Positions 46,092-59,488 are shown, counted from the stretch's first letter. The stretch: 64,000 bases of DNA from Saccharum officinarum (GCA_020631735.1 CM036201.1:80018502-80082501), one strand, 5' to 3'. Numbers and translations: made by a program. The notes: a model not told the origin generated them from the sequence alone.

Positions 46092-48271
46092 ATGGCTCAA
46101 GTTATGTTCAACCATGTCGGGGCAAGCCTCCATTCTTTGATGGTGTTTCATTCTTTTGATCATTGGAAAAGAAGATGAAGCAATATCTTGGCTCTATTCA
46201 TGAGAAGTTTGGGATGTGACACACCATGATTATGCTTCATTGATCCCGACAACCTCACCAACAATGACCGCATCAACAACCAATGCAACACTATGGCTCT
46301 CAATACTCTCTACAATGGGATTGATGCAAAGTCTTTGAGCAAATCAAGATCTTAAAATGGCAAGTGAGTTTGGATAAGATTAGAGGAAACATATGAGGGC
46401 ACTTCAACGGTAAAAAGTGCCAAACTATATATGCTCAAGGACAAGTTCTCCACTTTCAAGATGAAGGATGATGAATCCATCCCGGAGATGTTCTATAGGC
46501 TCCAAGTCATTGTCAATGATCTCAAGGGGCTTGGGGAGAAGGTTGAGGACAAGGACTTCTCACATAAGTTCTTGATGTGTTACCCAAGAAGTTTGCCACC
46601 TTGAGAAGAATGATCTTTAGAGAGGGATTGGACAAGGTCAAACCAACCAATGTGCTTGGAGATATAATGACCGATGCCCAATACAATGATGATGAAGATG
46701 AGGTAGAAGAGAAGAAGGAAACCAAGGTCAAGCAAGAGAAGCCCATTGCATTCAAGGCTTCATCCTCTAAGGGCAAGAGCAAGGTGGAGAATGATGATGA
46801 TGATCCATTTGATGATGAGATCATGGCCCTTCTAGTGCAAAAGATGGGTCGGTTCATGAAGAAGAAGGCTATGGTGCAAGAAAGAGAAGGGACTTCATGA
46901 AGGCAAAGGAGGTGCTTTGCTACAATTGCAATAGCCCCGATCATGTAGTGGCAAAGTGCCCCTATGAAGACAAAAGATATCATGATGGGGAGTTGAAGTT
47001 GAAGAAGAACAAGAAGGACAAGAAGGAGAAGAAAGCAAAGAAGAGCTTCACATTCAACAAGAAGAAGAAGGGTGGTGGTTATGTGGTCACTTGGGATAGT
47101 GACAACTCCGATAGTGATGATGATGAAAGCTCTAGTGATGATGAGAGGACTACTCGGCGAGCCATTGTAAACATCGCCCTCTCCAACAAGCCATCCATCT
47201 TCGACACTACATCGACATGCCTTATGGCCAAGCCTACAAGGTAAAACATGATGATAATGATGATAATTCTTTGCTAGTGATGGTTGTAGGAGTGATGATG
47301 AGGAGGATGAGGACTACTCCAAGGATGATCTATTGGCATAATAGATCAAATGAGCAAGGGCTACAAGAGGACAACCAAGAAATACAAAATCTTGGAACAA
47401 GAGTTCATTGCTAAGAGCAATGAAAATGATGCCTTGATGGAGGAGCTTGTTGCTCTCAAAAAGAGTAAGGAGTGCAAGGAATTGAACAAGAGCTCAAAGC
47501 TCTTAGGAAATCCTTTGATGAGCTAGAGGCCTCTCGTGAGTGTCTAAAGGAAGACCACGAGGACCTTGAAGTTGCTCACACTAGGCTTAAGGAAGCCCAC
47601 TCCACTCTACTTGAGCTCATCAAGAAAAGGACCTCAAGTTGAAAAAGCTCATGAAGGAAGCTAAGGAAGAGCAAGTGATTGTCACTTGTGATATTGGACT
47701 AACATGTGATATTATTGATGATTCTTTATTTGTTTGTCCTACTAATGCTTCATATAGCTCATCATCATCCACCACAACCAACCCTATCTCTACTACTAGT
47801 GATTCATCACTTGTGGTTGAGAATAAGACTCTCAAGAGAGAGGTGGATGATCTCACCCGCGCATTAGGCAATGCCTATGGTGGGGATGCCCGCTTGCTAA
47901 AATGCTTGGGTAGCCAAAGGTTCTCTCTTAACAAAGAGGGATTAGGCTATACTCCCAAGAAGGGCAAGGCAGCCTTTGCTACTCCAAAGTCTCGCTTTGT
48001 GAAAGGCAATGGTCGTTATTGCAATAGATGTAAGCAAGTTGGGCATCTAGAGATTAATTGCAATAAAATAAACAAGAACAAGAAAAATGCTAATATACCT
48101 TACATTCCTTTTGATTCTTGTTATGTGCTTACCAAGGGTGAGAAAGGTGTGCATGCTAGGTTTGTTGGTACACCAATTGTGGGTCCAAAGAAGAAGGCCA
48201 TTTGGGTACCAAAGAGCGTAGTGACTAACCTCCAAGGACCCAAGCAAGTTTGGATACCTAAGAAACATTAA
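46092..48271 (+). pseudogene. gag: Copia gag (copy B), many frame breaks
   Basis: Homologous to 36842-39033 in copy A. Open pieces are 46577-46900, 46897-47244 (with the CCHC knuckle CYNCNSPDHVVAKC) and 47639-48271 (with the second knuckle). Between them are single-base losses relative to copy A, for example in 46120-46600, near 46865, and at 47262, 47335, 47477 and 47622. The gag/gag-C frame break of copy A is also present. The density of one-base losses rises toward the gap at 44106, suggesting that many are assembly errors rather than biological mutations. Confidence 0.8.
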
Positions 48272-48283
48272 TTTGTTTTGTAG

Positions 48284-50071
48284 GTAAATTACAAGGCCGG
48301 AGGAAGACATTGGGTGCTTGATAGTGGGTGCTCTCAACATATGACCGGTGATTCAAGAATGTTCAACTCTCTCAAATCAAATGATAGTGGCATTTATAGT
48401 ATCACATTTGGTGACAATAGCAAGGGTGATGTGAAGGCTCTTGGAAGGATTGCAATCTCTAATGATCATAGCATTTCCAATGTGCTCTTAGTTGAAAAGT
48501 TGAACTTCAATCTTCTCTCGGTTGCTCAATTATGTGATCTCGGTTTCAAGTGCATATTTGGTGTTGATGATGTGGAGATAGTTAGTGTTGATGGCTCTAA
48601 CTTGATCTTCAAAGGCTTTAGACATGAGAATCTATACTTGGTTGATTTCAATGCTAGTGACACTCAACTCTCAACATGCTTACTCACCAAATCAAGTATG
48701 GGTTGGTTATGGCATAGAAGACTTGGTCATGTTGGCATGAAGCAATTGAACAAGTTAGTGAAGCATGACTTAGTTAGAGGCTTGAAGAATGTCACATTTG
48801 AGAAAGATAAGCTATGTAGTGCATGTCAAGCCGGAAAGCAAGTGGGCAATACTCATCCATTGAAGAGCATTATGAGTACTTCCAAGGCATTTGAGTTGTT
48901 GCACATGGATCTATTTGGGCCAACTACATACACAAGCATTGGTGGCAACAAGTATGGCTTTGTGATTGTGGATGATTTCACTAGATATACATGGGTATTC
49001 TTTCTTAGGGACAAAAGTGATGTATTTGACATATTCAAAAAGTTCATCAAGAGAGTACAAAATGAGTTTGAAACCACAATCAAGAAAGTAAGAAGTGACA
49101 ATGGAAGTGAGTTTAGAAACACAAGAATTGATGAGCTATGTGATGAGCTTGGAATCAAGCATCAATTCTCGGCCAAGTATACACCTCAATCAAATGGCCT
49201 AGTTGAGAGGAAGAATAGAACCTTAATTGATATGGCTAGATCAATGTTGAATGAGTATAATGTGAGTCATTCATTTTGGGCCGAAGCAATCAACACGACT
49301 TGCTTCTATAGCAACCGCCTCTATTGCCACAAGTTTCTAGAGAAGACACCATATGAGATCTTAAATGGAAGAAAGCCCAACATTGCATACTTTCAGGTAT
49401 TTGGTTGCAAATGCTACATCTTGAAGAAGGGCACTAGATTGAGCAAGTTTGAGAAGAAATGTGATGAAGGCTTCCTACTTGGTTACTCAACTACTAGCAA
49501 AGCTTATAGAGTTTGGAATTTAGCTAATGGTCAACTTGAAGAAGTGCATGATGTTGAGTTTGATGAAACAAATGGCTCTCAAGATGAAGAAGATAACTTG
49601 GATGATGTGAGAGGAACTCAATTGATCAATGCTATAAAAGAAATGGATATTGGTGATATTAGACCAAAGCAAGTGATTGATGTAGATGACAACAAAGATC
49701 AAGTGCTCCAAAGTCCAATCACTCAAGCTAGTGGTTCTCTAATGCAAAATCAAGCTAGTATATCATCTCAAGTGCAACAAGATCAACAAGTGACTAGTTC
49801 ATCATCTCCAACTCATGATCAACATCAACATCCAAGCAATCAAGTCCAAGTGCTTCAATCAACTAACATTGTAAGAGACCATCCATTGGATTCCATCATT
49901 GGTGACATACAAAGAGGAGTTCAAACTAGATCAAGATTAACATCATTTTGTGGTCACTCTTCTTTTGTGTCAATAGAAGAACCCGAGGACATTGATAGAG
50001 CATTGAGAGATCCGGATTGGGTAAATGCAATGCATGAAGAGCTCAACAATTTCAAGAGAAATAAAGTATAG
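48284..50071 (+). pseudogene. pol: Copia pol: protease and integrase (copy B), ends at TAG
   Basis: From codon 48314 the 585-residue product is the same as copy A by eye: protease D-S-G, integrase H-H-C-C and D-D35-E residues all present. It closes at TAG 50069-50071, the same tryptophan-codon position as in copy A, with reverse transcriptase continuing in frame. Upstream the same TAA and TAG separate it from gag. Confidence 0.9.
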
Positions 50072-51514
50072 GAACTAGTTGAAAGGCCTAAGGATCACAA
50101 TGTCATTGGAACAAGATGGGTCTTTCGCAACAAGCAAGATCAAGATGGGATAGTAGTAAGGAACAAAGCAAGACTAGTGGCTCAAGGTTACACACAAATA
50201 GAGGGTCTTGACTTTTGTGAAACCTATGCCCCGGTTGCAAGATTGAAAGCAATTAGAATCTTACTTGCCTATGTTTGTGCTCACAATATCAAGCGATATC
50301 AAATGGATGTAAAGAGTGCATTTCTCAATGGGTACATTCAAGAGGAGGTGTATGTGGAGAAACCTCCCGGTTTTGAAGATAACAAGAAACCCAATCATGT
50401 ATACAAGTTGAAAAAAGCTTTATATGGATTGAAGCAAGCACCTAGAGCATGGTATGAAAGATTGAGGGACTTCTTACTATCCAAAGAATTTGTCATGGGC
50501 AAAGTTGATACAACACTATTCACCAAGAAGATTGAGAAAGACTTGTTTGTGGTGCAAATATATGTTGATGACATCATATTTGGTTCAACCAATCAAGATT
50601 ATTGTGATGAGTTTGGGAAAATGATGGCAAAGGAATTTGAAATGTCAATGATTGGTGACCTTAGTTTCTTTCTTGGACTTCAAATCAAACAAATTAAAGA
50701 AGGTACATTTGTGAGCCAAACTAAGTACATCAAAGATATGCTCAAGAAGTTTGGCATGAAAGATGCAAAGAGTATTACAACTCCAATGGGCACTAGTGGA
50801 AGCTTGGATAGTGACAAGAGTGGCAACATGGTGGATCAAAAGCTATATAGATCAATGATTGGTAGCCTACTCTATGTGACGGCGTCAAGGCCCGATGTAA
50901 TGTTTAGTGTATGCATGTGTGCAAGATTTCAAGCCTCACCAAGAGAAAGTCATTTGAAGGCAACAAAGAGAATATTGAGGTACTTAAAGCATACACAAGA
51001 TGTTAGATTATGGTATCCCAAAGGTGCAAGCTTTGAGCTAGTTGGATATTCGGACTCCAACTATGCCGGTGACAAAGTGGAAAGAAAGAGCACTTCCAGG
51101 ACTTGTCAATTGTTGGGAAGATCACTTGTCTCATGGTCATCCAAGAAGCAAAATAGTATTGCACTATCTACCACCGAAGCCGAATACATCGCCGCGGGTA
51201 GTTGTTGTGCACAAATCTTGTGGATGAAGGCAACATTGAAGGATTTTGGAATCAATTTCAAGAATATGTCATTGCTATGTGACAATGAAAGTGATGTGAA
51301 GCTAACCAACAATCCCGTTCAACATCAAAGAACAAAGCATATTGATGTTCGTCATCATTTCATTAGAGATCATCAACAAAAGGGTGACATTGCTATTGAG
51401 AGTGTGGGCACCGAAGATCAATTAGCCGATCTATTCACCAAGCCACTTGATGAGAAGAGATTTCACAAGCTAAAGAATGAGTTGAACATACTTGACTTCT
51501 CCAACATGAGTTGA
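50072..51514 (+). CDS. pol: Copia pol: intact reverse transcriptase and RNase H domains (copy B)
   Basis: Open from the TAG at 50069 to the stop at 51512-51514; the first ATG is at 50177, giving 445 residues. Reverse transcriptase: first catalytic aspartate D44 in [11 protein letters not shown], and Y129-V130-D131-D132. RNase H: D293, E334 and D369, and D417 in the A-D-L-F-T-K-P-L end motif. Unlike copy A there is no frameshift, so this half of pol is complete. No promoter or start of its own is evident. In a normal element it is made as part of a gag-pol polyprotein, and the upstream TAG would prevent that. It could be supplied only by readthrough, or be inactive. Confidence 0.9.
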   Translation, partial: ELVERPKDHNVIGTRWVFRNKQDQDGIVVRNKARLVAQGYTQIEGLDFCETYAPVARLKAIRILLAYVCAHNIKRYQMDVKSAFLNGYIQEEVYVEKPPGFEDNKKPNHVYKLKKALYGLKQAPRAWYERLRDFLLSKEFVMGKVDTTLFTKKIEKDLFVVQIYVDDIIFGSTNQDYCDEFGKMMAKEFEMSMIGDLSFFLGLQIKQIKEGTFVSQTKYIKDMLKKFGMKDAKSITTPMGTSGSLDSDKSGNMVDQKLYRSMIGSLLYVTASRPDVMFSVCMCARFQASPRESHLKATKRILRYLKHTQDVRLWYPKGASFELVGYSDSNYAGDKVERKSTSRTCQLLGRSLVSWSSKKQNSIALSTTEAEYIAAGSCCAQILWMKATLKDFGINFKNMSLLCDNESDVKLTNNPVQHQRTKHIDVRHHFIRDHQQKGDIAIESVGTEDQLADLFTKPLDEKRFHKLKNELNILDFSNMS

Positions 51515-52650
51515 TGCACCCCATATATGACATGCCTCTCCTTCGAGCCCAAGGTACAATTGGTTGATATGTCATACATTCTATGCTAAGGACTTGTTTA
51601 GTACATCTAGTCATAATTTACATATTCTAGGCTCATTCATGAAAATTAAATGAATTTGAAGTGTATATGGTGCCACTATTGTTTCCATGTCTTGTATGAT
51701 CTAGTGGTAGCATATAACTTGTTTAAGTAGCTTGTGATCCTAAGTGTTTAATCTAGAAAACTTGTCTAAATATTTGCTTCAACATGGTGCATGATAACCC
51801 TTCTAGTGAGGTGTGAAGAAGCTTGCCCTTGGATCAAACCGAAGTATTTTATTTATGCAAGCAATCTAGATTGAATCATAAACTTGATCCTCACCCCATA
51901 TTTCAACATGATAATCTATCTAAAGTTTGCTCCTTGTGGTCAATTGGTGCCAAAGGGGGAGAAAATGTTGTTCACAAAGATAGAACTCAAAAAAATGTTG
52001 TGGGGGAGAAAATATTATTCAAAAAGTTAAATCCTAAAGGAGGAGAATTGATAAAAGAAGCACACAAGTAGGGGGAGCAAGCTTTTAAACATGAATGTTG
52101 CATTTCTATGTGCACCTCATATGTATGATGCATAGTTATGCATTTCGTTTTCTCTGATACATTGCTTGTGTGGTGACTTGCTAGTATAATTTGAATGATG
52201 CATTGTGGTACTAGCATGAATAGGAAGTAGTTAGATTTTTCTTGCTTTATGTTTTTCAAAGTGGTACTAGAACCTTGCTTATAATGTTGATCTCATGAGG
52301 TTTCTAGTTATGTTTGTGCTTTTACAAGTGGAATCTAACTACACAAGGTGCTAAGATGGTATTTATCACTACTCCGATGGTATCACGCTTCAAAGGTCTA
52401 TAATCTTAAACACTTAGCACCTATTGGTAGTCAATGCTCCTATACTTTCCTATCTAACATGTATGCTTCCAAAATCCAAACATATAGCATACATGTAGGG
52501 GAGTCATTGCTATCAATTTGAATTCATGATCACATCTCCATAATTCTTACACATGGTAATATACTTGGACAATGTGACATGGGTTCAATCAAAATTTTAT
52601 CATAACATCTTTGTGAAAGGTTTGTCATCAATTACCAACAAGGGGGAGAT
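51515..52650 (+). other. 3' noncoding part of copia internal region B
   Basis: Matches 42276-43402 with small indels, including the repeated AGGGGGAG tracts; the last (52640-52648) precedes LTR5. No supported gene; the 82-codon frame 51823-52071 corresponds to the one in copy A and ends differently, against it being coding. Confidence 0.75.
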
Positions 52651-54615
52651 TGAAAGTCCTATGTTTGGTGTTGGTAATTAGTGACAATGCCTAAGTACTA
52701 ATCCTATGCCTAAGTTGTATGTAGCATATGAGGATTAGTACATTCTAAGGTTGGTGGCAAGATGGACATGGTGATCATGATAGCCACACTTGGATTTGGA
52801 CGCAACCCTATGTGATCAAGGCAAAGGTATATGCTTAAGGGTTGTGTTTTAGTAACCAAGACACCTAGTGGGTGTGGTTACATTATAGGATAGATAGCCG
52901 TACTATAAAGAGGGGAATGACGCGGCTATTGAACTCCTAAGTGCCTCTAGGTGTGCATTTCATAATCATATGCATTTGGATAGAACTAATAACGCCTCGA
53001 AAAATGATTGTAAAAATGCTAACACACTCACACATGACGAAGATCACTTGGTGGTGTTAGCACGTTTACGAAGGCGATGGAGTTTGAGCGGTAGAGAGGG
53101 TTTGGGATCCTCTCTCCCTCCCGCCGAGCTTGCGAGGCGGGTTTCAGTCGTTTTGAGAAGTTGAAACGACTATTTTCCACTACGTCGGAAGTCCGGAAAA
53201 GAAACGGAGGCGAACGGAGGTCACAGAGGTGACCGGACGCTGAACCGGACGCGGTCCTTGCATGAACGGACGCGCTCGGTCCGTGTTTAGTGTCTGCGCG
53301 TTTTTCAGTTCGATGATCGGACGCGAGGCGTGTCCGGTCACTGATGATCGGACATGTCCGGTCATTCAGGGAGCTTACTAGACTCTAACCGGACGCTGGC
53401 ACTGTCGTGTCCGGTCATGTTTCTTCAGCGCGTCCGGTCACTGTTTCGTTGAGCGCTGCTCAGGCGACCAGCGCGTCCGGTCATTCTCGGGACCAGCGCG
53501 TCCGGTCTGCGCGATGAGCGCGTCCGGTCATTGCTTTGCAGTTAGCCGTTGTGCGACCGGCGCATTCGGTCGTTTGGACCAGCGCGTCCGGTCAGTACTT
53601 CGCGAGTTAGCCGTTGGGCGACCGGCGCGTCCGGTCAGTTGGACCAGCGCGTCCGGTCAGCCCGATTTTGGCTGTTTAAGTTTCTAACGGCTCTATTCGA
53701 AGGGGTACGTCTATATATACTCGTTGGCCGGCTCAAGGCTCTCTCTCTCGATCATTTTGACATACTTGTGAGCACTTTGAGCTAAGCAATTCCCCTCCCA
53801 CTCATCTCTCTTACTTCTTTGCATATTCGAAGTGAGATTGAGTGATCCAAGTGCATTTGCATTGTGAGATAGCATCTAGTTGGCACTTGGTGGTTGATTT
53901 GCTGCGGGATTCTTGTTTCTCTTGGTGGTTGCCACCACCTAGACGGCTTGGAGCAGCTTGGAGGTGTTGGCAAGAGTTGGTGATTGTTCTTGGCCACCTC
54001 CGGTGATTGTGAGGGGTTTGTGCCTACTCGGCGAAGCGCCAAAGGCAACATGAGTATATTGCTCGTGTCATTGCAACCTTTTGCCATTTGGTAGGTTCTT
54101 GTGGCGCCTTTTGAGAGGCTCGGTGTGTGACCGATTAGCCACCGAACCACGTGGTGAAGAGGGACACAACGGGGATTAGCGTGCCGGCAAGCACGTGAAC
54201 TTCGGGATAAATCTTCGTGTCATCACTTTCATATTGTGATTGATTGATCCCGGTGTTCGGTTATCTTGGTATTCTTTGTTGATCATATTGGTTGGCTCTT
54301 TACTTCGCCCCTCGGTGAAACTCTCCTAATTCAACTCCGCATTACTTTCTTAGTTATCTTTGCTAACTAGTTTGTTTTGCTAGAGTAGCTCTTTTGTGTA
54401 GTTTGCGAGTTGTAATTGTAGTTACCTTCTCGGTTTAACTTGTGTGGTTGAGTGCAACTACTAGAATTATGTTTTGGATAGGTGGCTTGCAAATACCCCG
54501 TAGGCTAAGCAAAACTCGCATCTCGCTATTTGTTATATTGATAAACTTGTTTAGCTTGTCTTTGTAGAAAATTTTAAAAGGCCATTCACCCCCCTCTAGC
54601 CATCAAGACCTTTCA
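52651..54615 (+). repeat. LTR5, 3' LTR of the composite copia element
   Basis: 1965 bp, TGAAAGTCC to CTTTCA, followed by the CGCAT target-duplication copy. The palindrome array (53230-53665) shows several CpG-type changes such as GTGTCCGGTC and CATGTCCGGTC. TATA-like CTATATATAC at 53711-53720. Confidence 0.92.
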
Positions 54616-56757
54616 CGCATGCCGACGCCGTCGGCCGTGTGGCGCCCTGTGACCCCGCGCGCTCGGCTTCAAAGCCCACGCCCACTCCTTTCTGCCTCCT
54701 CCGTTTTCCCTTCTTCTGCTTCCTCACGCGAACAGCAGCAGCAGCAGCGGTTCCGCCACCGCCACCGCGCGCCATCGCCGGCGTTGCCGTTCCGGCCACG
54801 CTAGCTCACCGCGAGCCGCTCCATCTTGCCCCAAGTTCCTTCTCCCTCTAGCGTAGCCCGCGCTCACCTCAACCACCCGTGGTAAGCCTCCCCTCCGCGT
54901 GAATCGCTCGTTGGAGTTTCGACCGAGCTCACCGAGGATTCCCGCTCCGTGGAAACCTCCCCTCCGCTCCCGCTTTTCCTTTACTCGGGCGCGCATTCCG
55001 TTCACCCCGCTCTCCCGGTGCTCGAACGCTGTTTTTTCGCGCCGCCCCATGGCCGGAGGTGCGCTCCCGCCGTTGAGCCACGCCGCTGAGCTGCCATGGC
55101 CGTGGGCGAGCTCGGTTGCGAGCTCCTCCGGTCATGCCCTTTGCACCAACGTGACCGCCTTGGCATGGTGATCACAATGGTGATGACCTCATCGCTGGCG
55201 ACCTCGCCGTCGGCGAGATCCGCGCGGTCAGCGCCGCCACTGTCCCTGTTTCACCGACATGTGGGGTCCCGCTGACTGAAGGGCCCGCCTATCAGCTCCT
55301 CTGTGTGGATCTGGGTGCACTGCACCGGGTGCACCTAGCGTTTCAGCGGCTGATGTTTAAAAGGATTTTTGAAAATAATTTTTCAGAAAAGATGTAAATA
55401 CTTTAGAAATTCATAACTTGCTCATTTTGGCTCCAAAAATTGTGAAACAAATTTTGGTAGACTTCTTAGGACCATATCTATGATGTAAAAATATTGCATG
55501 TCAAGTTGGAAACACTTTTCTGTAGAGTTTTTATTTAATCACTGAAATTACTATTTTCTTGATAAATGCTTAATAAATCATAGAAAGCTCAGAAAAATAT
55601 GGTTCTAATTTTGTTAATCTTCTTGTGTAAAGTGCTTTCTAGGAAAAATATGTGCCATGCATGTTCTGTATAAAAGTTATGATGTGTAGTTTAAGTGCTT
55701 TTATTTGATGGTTTTTGTTATTTTTGATAGAGAGCAAAAATTATATAAAACATGCATCTGATAATTTTTATATAGTGATTGTTTACTGTGTAGAATGTAG
55801 GAAAAATACTAAATTTGTTGTTTGATACTTTTCATAATAAAAAGTATTTTCATGCTCTTATTTAGGCCCTAGCTTGTTATTTTTGTGTAGGCAGTTCTAG
55901 TAATCCAAATGCAATGAAATTTTTGTGGCATGCTAGATTAGATGATAGTAAGCTACTGTAATTTTCTTAGATTTTTCTGTGCTACTAAAATAGGTGTTGT
56001 TGTTCAAACCTAGTTATAATTAGGGTTTAATTAACATTGTTAATGCATGACTAGTTAATAAGATTTGCTTTGGTGTACCTTTGAAGCATCTTAGATTTAT
56101 GTGGTGACTTGGCATGGTAGAGAATGATTGTAGTAGTAGCATACTAGTACATGTTCTTGGATGATGTGGACTACCTTGTAGAAGAGTTGTATTCCTACTT
56201 TATACAATAAAGTAAACCTATTCATCTACATCCCATTCATCATGATCATTACATGTTATCTCTGCAATGCACCTAGGCATGAGCACTTATACATTTGCAT
56301 CATACAGGATCGCAAGAAGTAACTCCGGTAGCAGTTTCCGAGGAGCCGAAAGAGCAGCCCGAGGTGCAAGAGCAGGAGATACCCGAAGCCGATGAGGAGG
56401 TCGGTGAGGATCTTCCAGAGTGCTCCGACCACCACCCGAGCTCTTTCGAAAGAGGCAATCCCCAGAGCATTTCTCTCCCGATTTGCAAATATTTTATTAA
56501 TGCTTTACTTTAACTGATGCATTACGTTTAGGAGTTGTTTGCAACCGTTGCTGCATTATACCTTGTTTACCTTCGTTCTACTATATCCTTGTTACATTGG
56601 TATTCGCAGTCAAGAAATGCTTAGCTTGCTTAGACCGGTAGAAGTCGGGTGATTTCCTATCACCTGCGAGCTATAGGTGGTTACCTGGATCTGCTTGAAA
56701 AAGTATGTCAACTTAGAATAACTAAGTGTTAATGTGAAATTGAGACCGGACGGAGAC
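54616..56757 (+). repeat. Right part of gypsy-type LTR A
   Basis: Continues the LTR begun at 32161: the rest of the GC-rich core (to about 55330), an AT-rich arm, an exon-like island at about 56308-56490 and a hairpin at 56646-56666. It follows the order of element I's LTR up to GAGACCGGACGG (compare GAGACCGGGCGG at about 8964) and then changes abruptly to another LTR. Short open frames in the GC core (54619-54851, 54899-55171) are not supported as genes. Confidence 0.7.
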
Positions 56758-59488
56758 TTGCAGGCTCCACAGCAACCACCTTGCTCCCGCGCACCTCCTC
56801 GGCCACTCGCACCCACCTCTATCGCCCGGAACACCCGCGTAGCCGCCGTCTTCTCCACGCCCGGTCAGAGCACCGCCACCACCGCCCTCACGTGGCCCGG
56901 CCTCTCCGGTCCATCTCCGTCTTCACCGAGCACACCTTTGTGATCGCGGTGAGCTCATGAGCGTTTTTCTCTCGTTGTTTTAGTAGTTACTTCACTGGTG
57001 GCGTGTTTTCATGGGTTGCCGTCATCTCCAGTCCGCCATGGCCGTCGGGGAGGGGTCACCGGAGCGCTAGCTTAAGCGTTGAGGGTTGCAGTGAGTTCGC
57101 AAGGTCGGTCTGGTGCTGCTGGTCCATCTCGGTCTCACTGGAGCACCACTGCCGGCGAGGTAGCGGTCGGCAACCACCGTTGGTCGCGGCCGGTGGAGAG
57201 GAAGGTGGTGATAGGCGGGACCGTCATGTCAGTCAGAGCGGGGAAGGGAGCAGGAGCGCGCGCGGGCGGGCCGCGTTGTTGGGACACGCGCGCAGCTAGG
57301 CCAGGCAAAAGAGCGCGCGAGGGAGAGCGTGGGCACGCTGTCGGGCCGCGCGGCTAGGCCGAGCCGAGGGAGAAGAGGAGAAGCGGCCCGTGTGACTGGT
57401 TTTTCATTTTCCTATTTCCAAAAATGTGAATAGTACTTAGTTTTATTTATTTTGTTATAAATTATTTAGGGTTCCAAAATTAGTAAGAATTTCTGTGTAA
57501 CCTCTATGTAATGTGTACTATTTAAGAAAAATATTAAATGCAAATTTTGATTACTTTTTGTAAGTTAATTAGCTCATTTATTTGTTAAATGGCTTTTTCA
57601 TAATTTTTATAGGCTTAATTAATTGTCCAAAAATCATGAAAATTGTTTTACCACTTAGTTATGAGATAAGCTTCCTAAAATAAAAATTTGAGCTTAATTA
57701 GACTAAGTTGATTTTATTCTTAATTTATGCTTTATTAATTAATTAGTTAATCAAATAATTAGGGCTTAATGATTAGGATAGTTTGACTTTGTGATTGAGT
57801 GTTGACTTTAGGTCATTAACACTTAATGACCTCTAGCATCCTTAATTGATTGTTTAATCTCTCTTAATTATGTTGTTAAGGCTTAATTAGTGTTATTTCA
57901 TGTGATTAATGAAATTCTTTAATAAAGTAATTAACGTAATCGAACCCGAGGTTAGGGCTAGGTTAGAAGCTTTTGTTGTTCAACTGTACCGCGAAGGAAA
58001 GTTGTACTAAAGTTGTTAACCTTGTTATGCATCCCTCGAGCATTATGTTTATTACTTCATCATCTTAAGCATGCATTATCGTCACGTGTAGTCCCCGCGA
58101 ACGAGGAGGTTACTGAAATCGAATCCGTTCCCGAAGAAAAGCCGACGTCCGTGGAAGTAGGGTTTGACATCTGCGGTACTGATCCAGAGCCCGAGTTTCC
58201 CGTCGACCAAGGCAAGCCCTAGTTACATTCAACCATTCCTTGCGTTTTAAAAAATGCTTAGTATGCTTAGCCATGCTTAATGAGAAAACTTTAAAAGTAT
58301 CGAGCAAAGTTTGAAGGGTTGTTGGACAACCACTTGATGAATAATGATGATGATAATCTAGGACCGGTCGATGGACTTGCATCGGGAAAGGAGTCCCCAT
58401 GTAGTGTCTCTGACTGAGTCAGTTAAGAACCGTACCGTTGTTTGAATTGTGTGCGTCGAGACTTTGCAACTGATCACATGCTCTGGTAAGCCTAAGACCT
58501 CGGTAATGCCAACCTATGAACGGTCAACCACGCACTAGGAGATGAGAGATGACGAGAGTAGTGTGTACCCTCATAGCCAATGGCTGGATTAGAGGTGTAC
58601 TGTACTCTCGGGTGGTGCTGGACCCGGCCATGCGTTGGAAAATCCGAGTGAAGGTTGATATATGTCGGTTAGAGTCCTACATATGTCATGTGGTTAGAGA
58701 TCCCCAGCTGGGTTTAATCGATTCGAATCGTCGTTGCTCCTCGGTTAAGGAGACTCGATTCTCTGTTCAACATCGTAGTTAAGAAATGGAACTTTGGGTC
58801 GGAGAATCAGAAAGATATTGAATGAGTTATATGATCTAGATTAGAATCACTTACATTCTGTTGATAAATAATACTGAAATAAAACCTTGATCTTAAGGAT
58901 ACACTATTAGTAGCTTTTATGCAAAAGAACTTTGATTCTTGCTGGAACCTCACCTTGATTCCCCTGAGCCTGCATTCCTGAGTCGTTTCACCCGGTTTTG
59001 TCAGTTAAGTCTTGTTGAGTACTTTCGTACTCAGGGTTTGTTGAACCCCTGTTGCAGGTGCGTCTCATGAGCAGGTGTGTTTTGGACCCTGTTGCATGAC
59101 AGTCTTTGCGGTGAGCGACGACGAGTAAGATGTTTGGCTCTTGGGCAGAGCGTCGCGTTTTGGTGTTTGTAATAATGTTACTAATGCTACTCCACTATTA
59201 TGGTTGTAACACTAAACTTAAGTTTGGTAAGTTTGGAACAACGGGTTTGTGAACTTATGCTATGTAAGACTTCTGGTTTTATACTCTGATGTAATTTATT
59301 ATATAAATTGTTGTAATACTGTAATGCCTCTGAAATGTGATCCTGCTCAGAAGATCGTGGATGATTTGGGTTTCTCGAGCACACCCGACAGACTTCTTAA
59401 GTTCTGTGGTACACATGTACAGTGGTTAGAGGTCTTTAAGACGATAACAAGTACATGTGGGCCATAGTAATTAGGAGGTTCTGCCACA
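56758..59488 (+). repeat. Gypsy-type LTR B, 5' part missing
   Basis: Begins within a GC-rich core (to about 57400), then an AT-rich arm, an exon-like island (58086-58222) and an end GGAGGTTCTGCCACA. The end matches the reverse complement of the start of LTR-a (TGTAGCAGAACCTCC) with one change, so it is a relative of the minus-strand tandem family. The flanks of the A+B unit (GTCCT before 32161, CTCAT after 59488) do not match, as expected if two different insertions were fused. Confidence 0.65.

Larger units (their letters stand above)
34823..54615 (+). mobile_element. Composite copia element with two internal regions
   Basis: Order: LTR2 (34823-36787), internal A (36788-43402), LTR3 start (43403-44006), gap, LTR4 (44107-46037), internal B (46038-52650), LTR5 (52651-54615). 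The outer flanks are CACAT (34818-34822) and CGCAT (54616-54620), a 5-bp duplication with one change, so the whole lies in one insertion site in LTR A. LTR2 and LTR5 are both 1965 bp. Family marks are an initiator-tRNA-Met primer site, pol order protease-integrase-reverse transcriptase-RNase H, two CCHC knuckles, a coiled-coil gag extension, palindrome-rich LTRs and multiple polypurine tracts. These fit Sireviruses of Ty1/copia. Confidence 0.88.
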
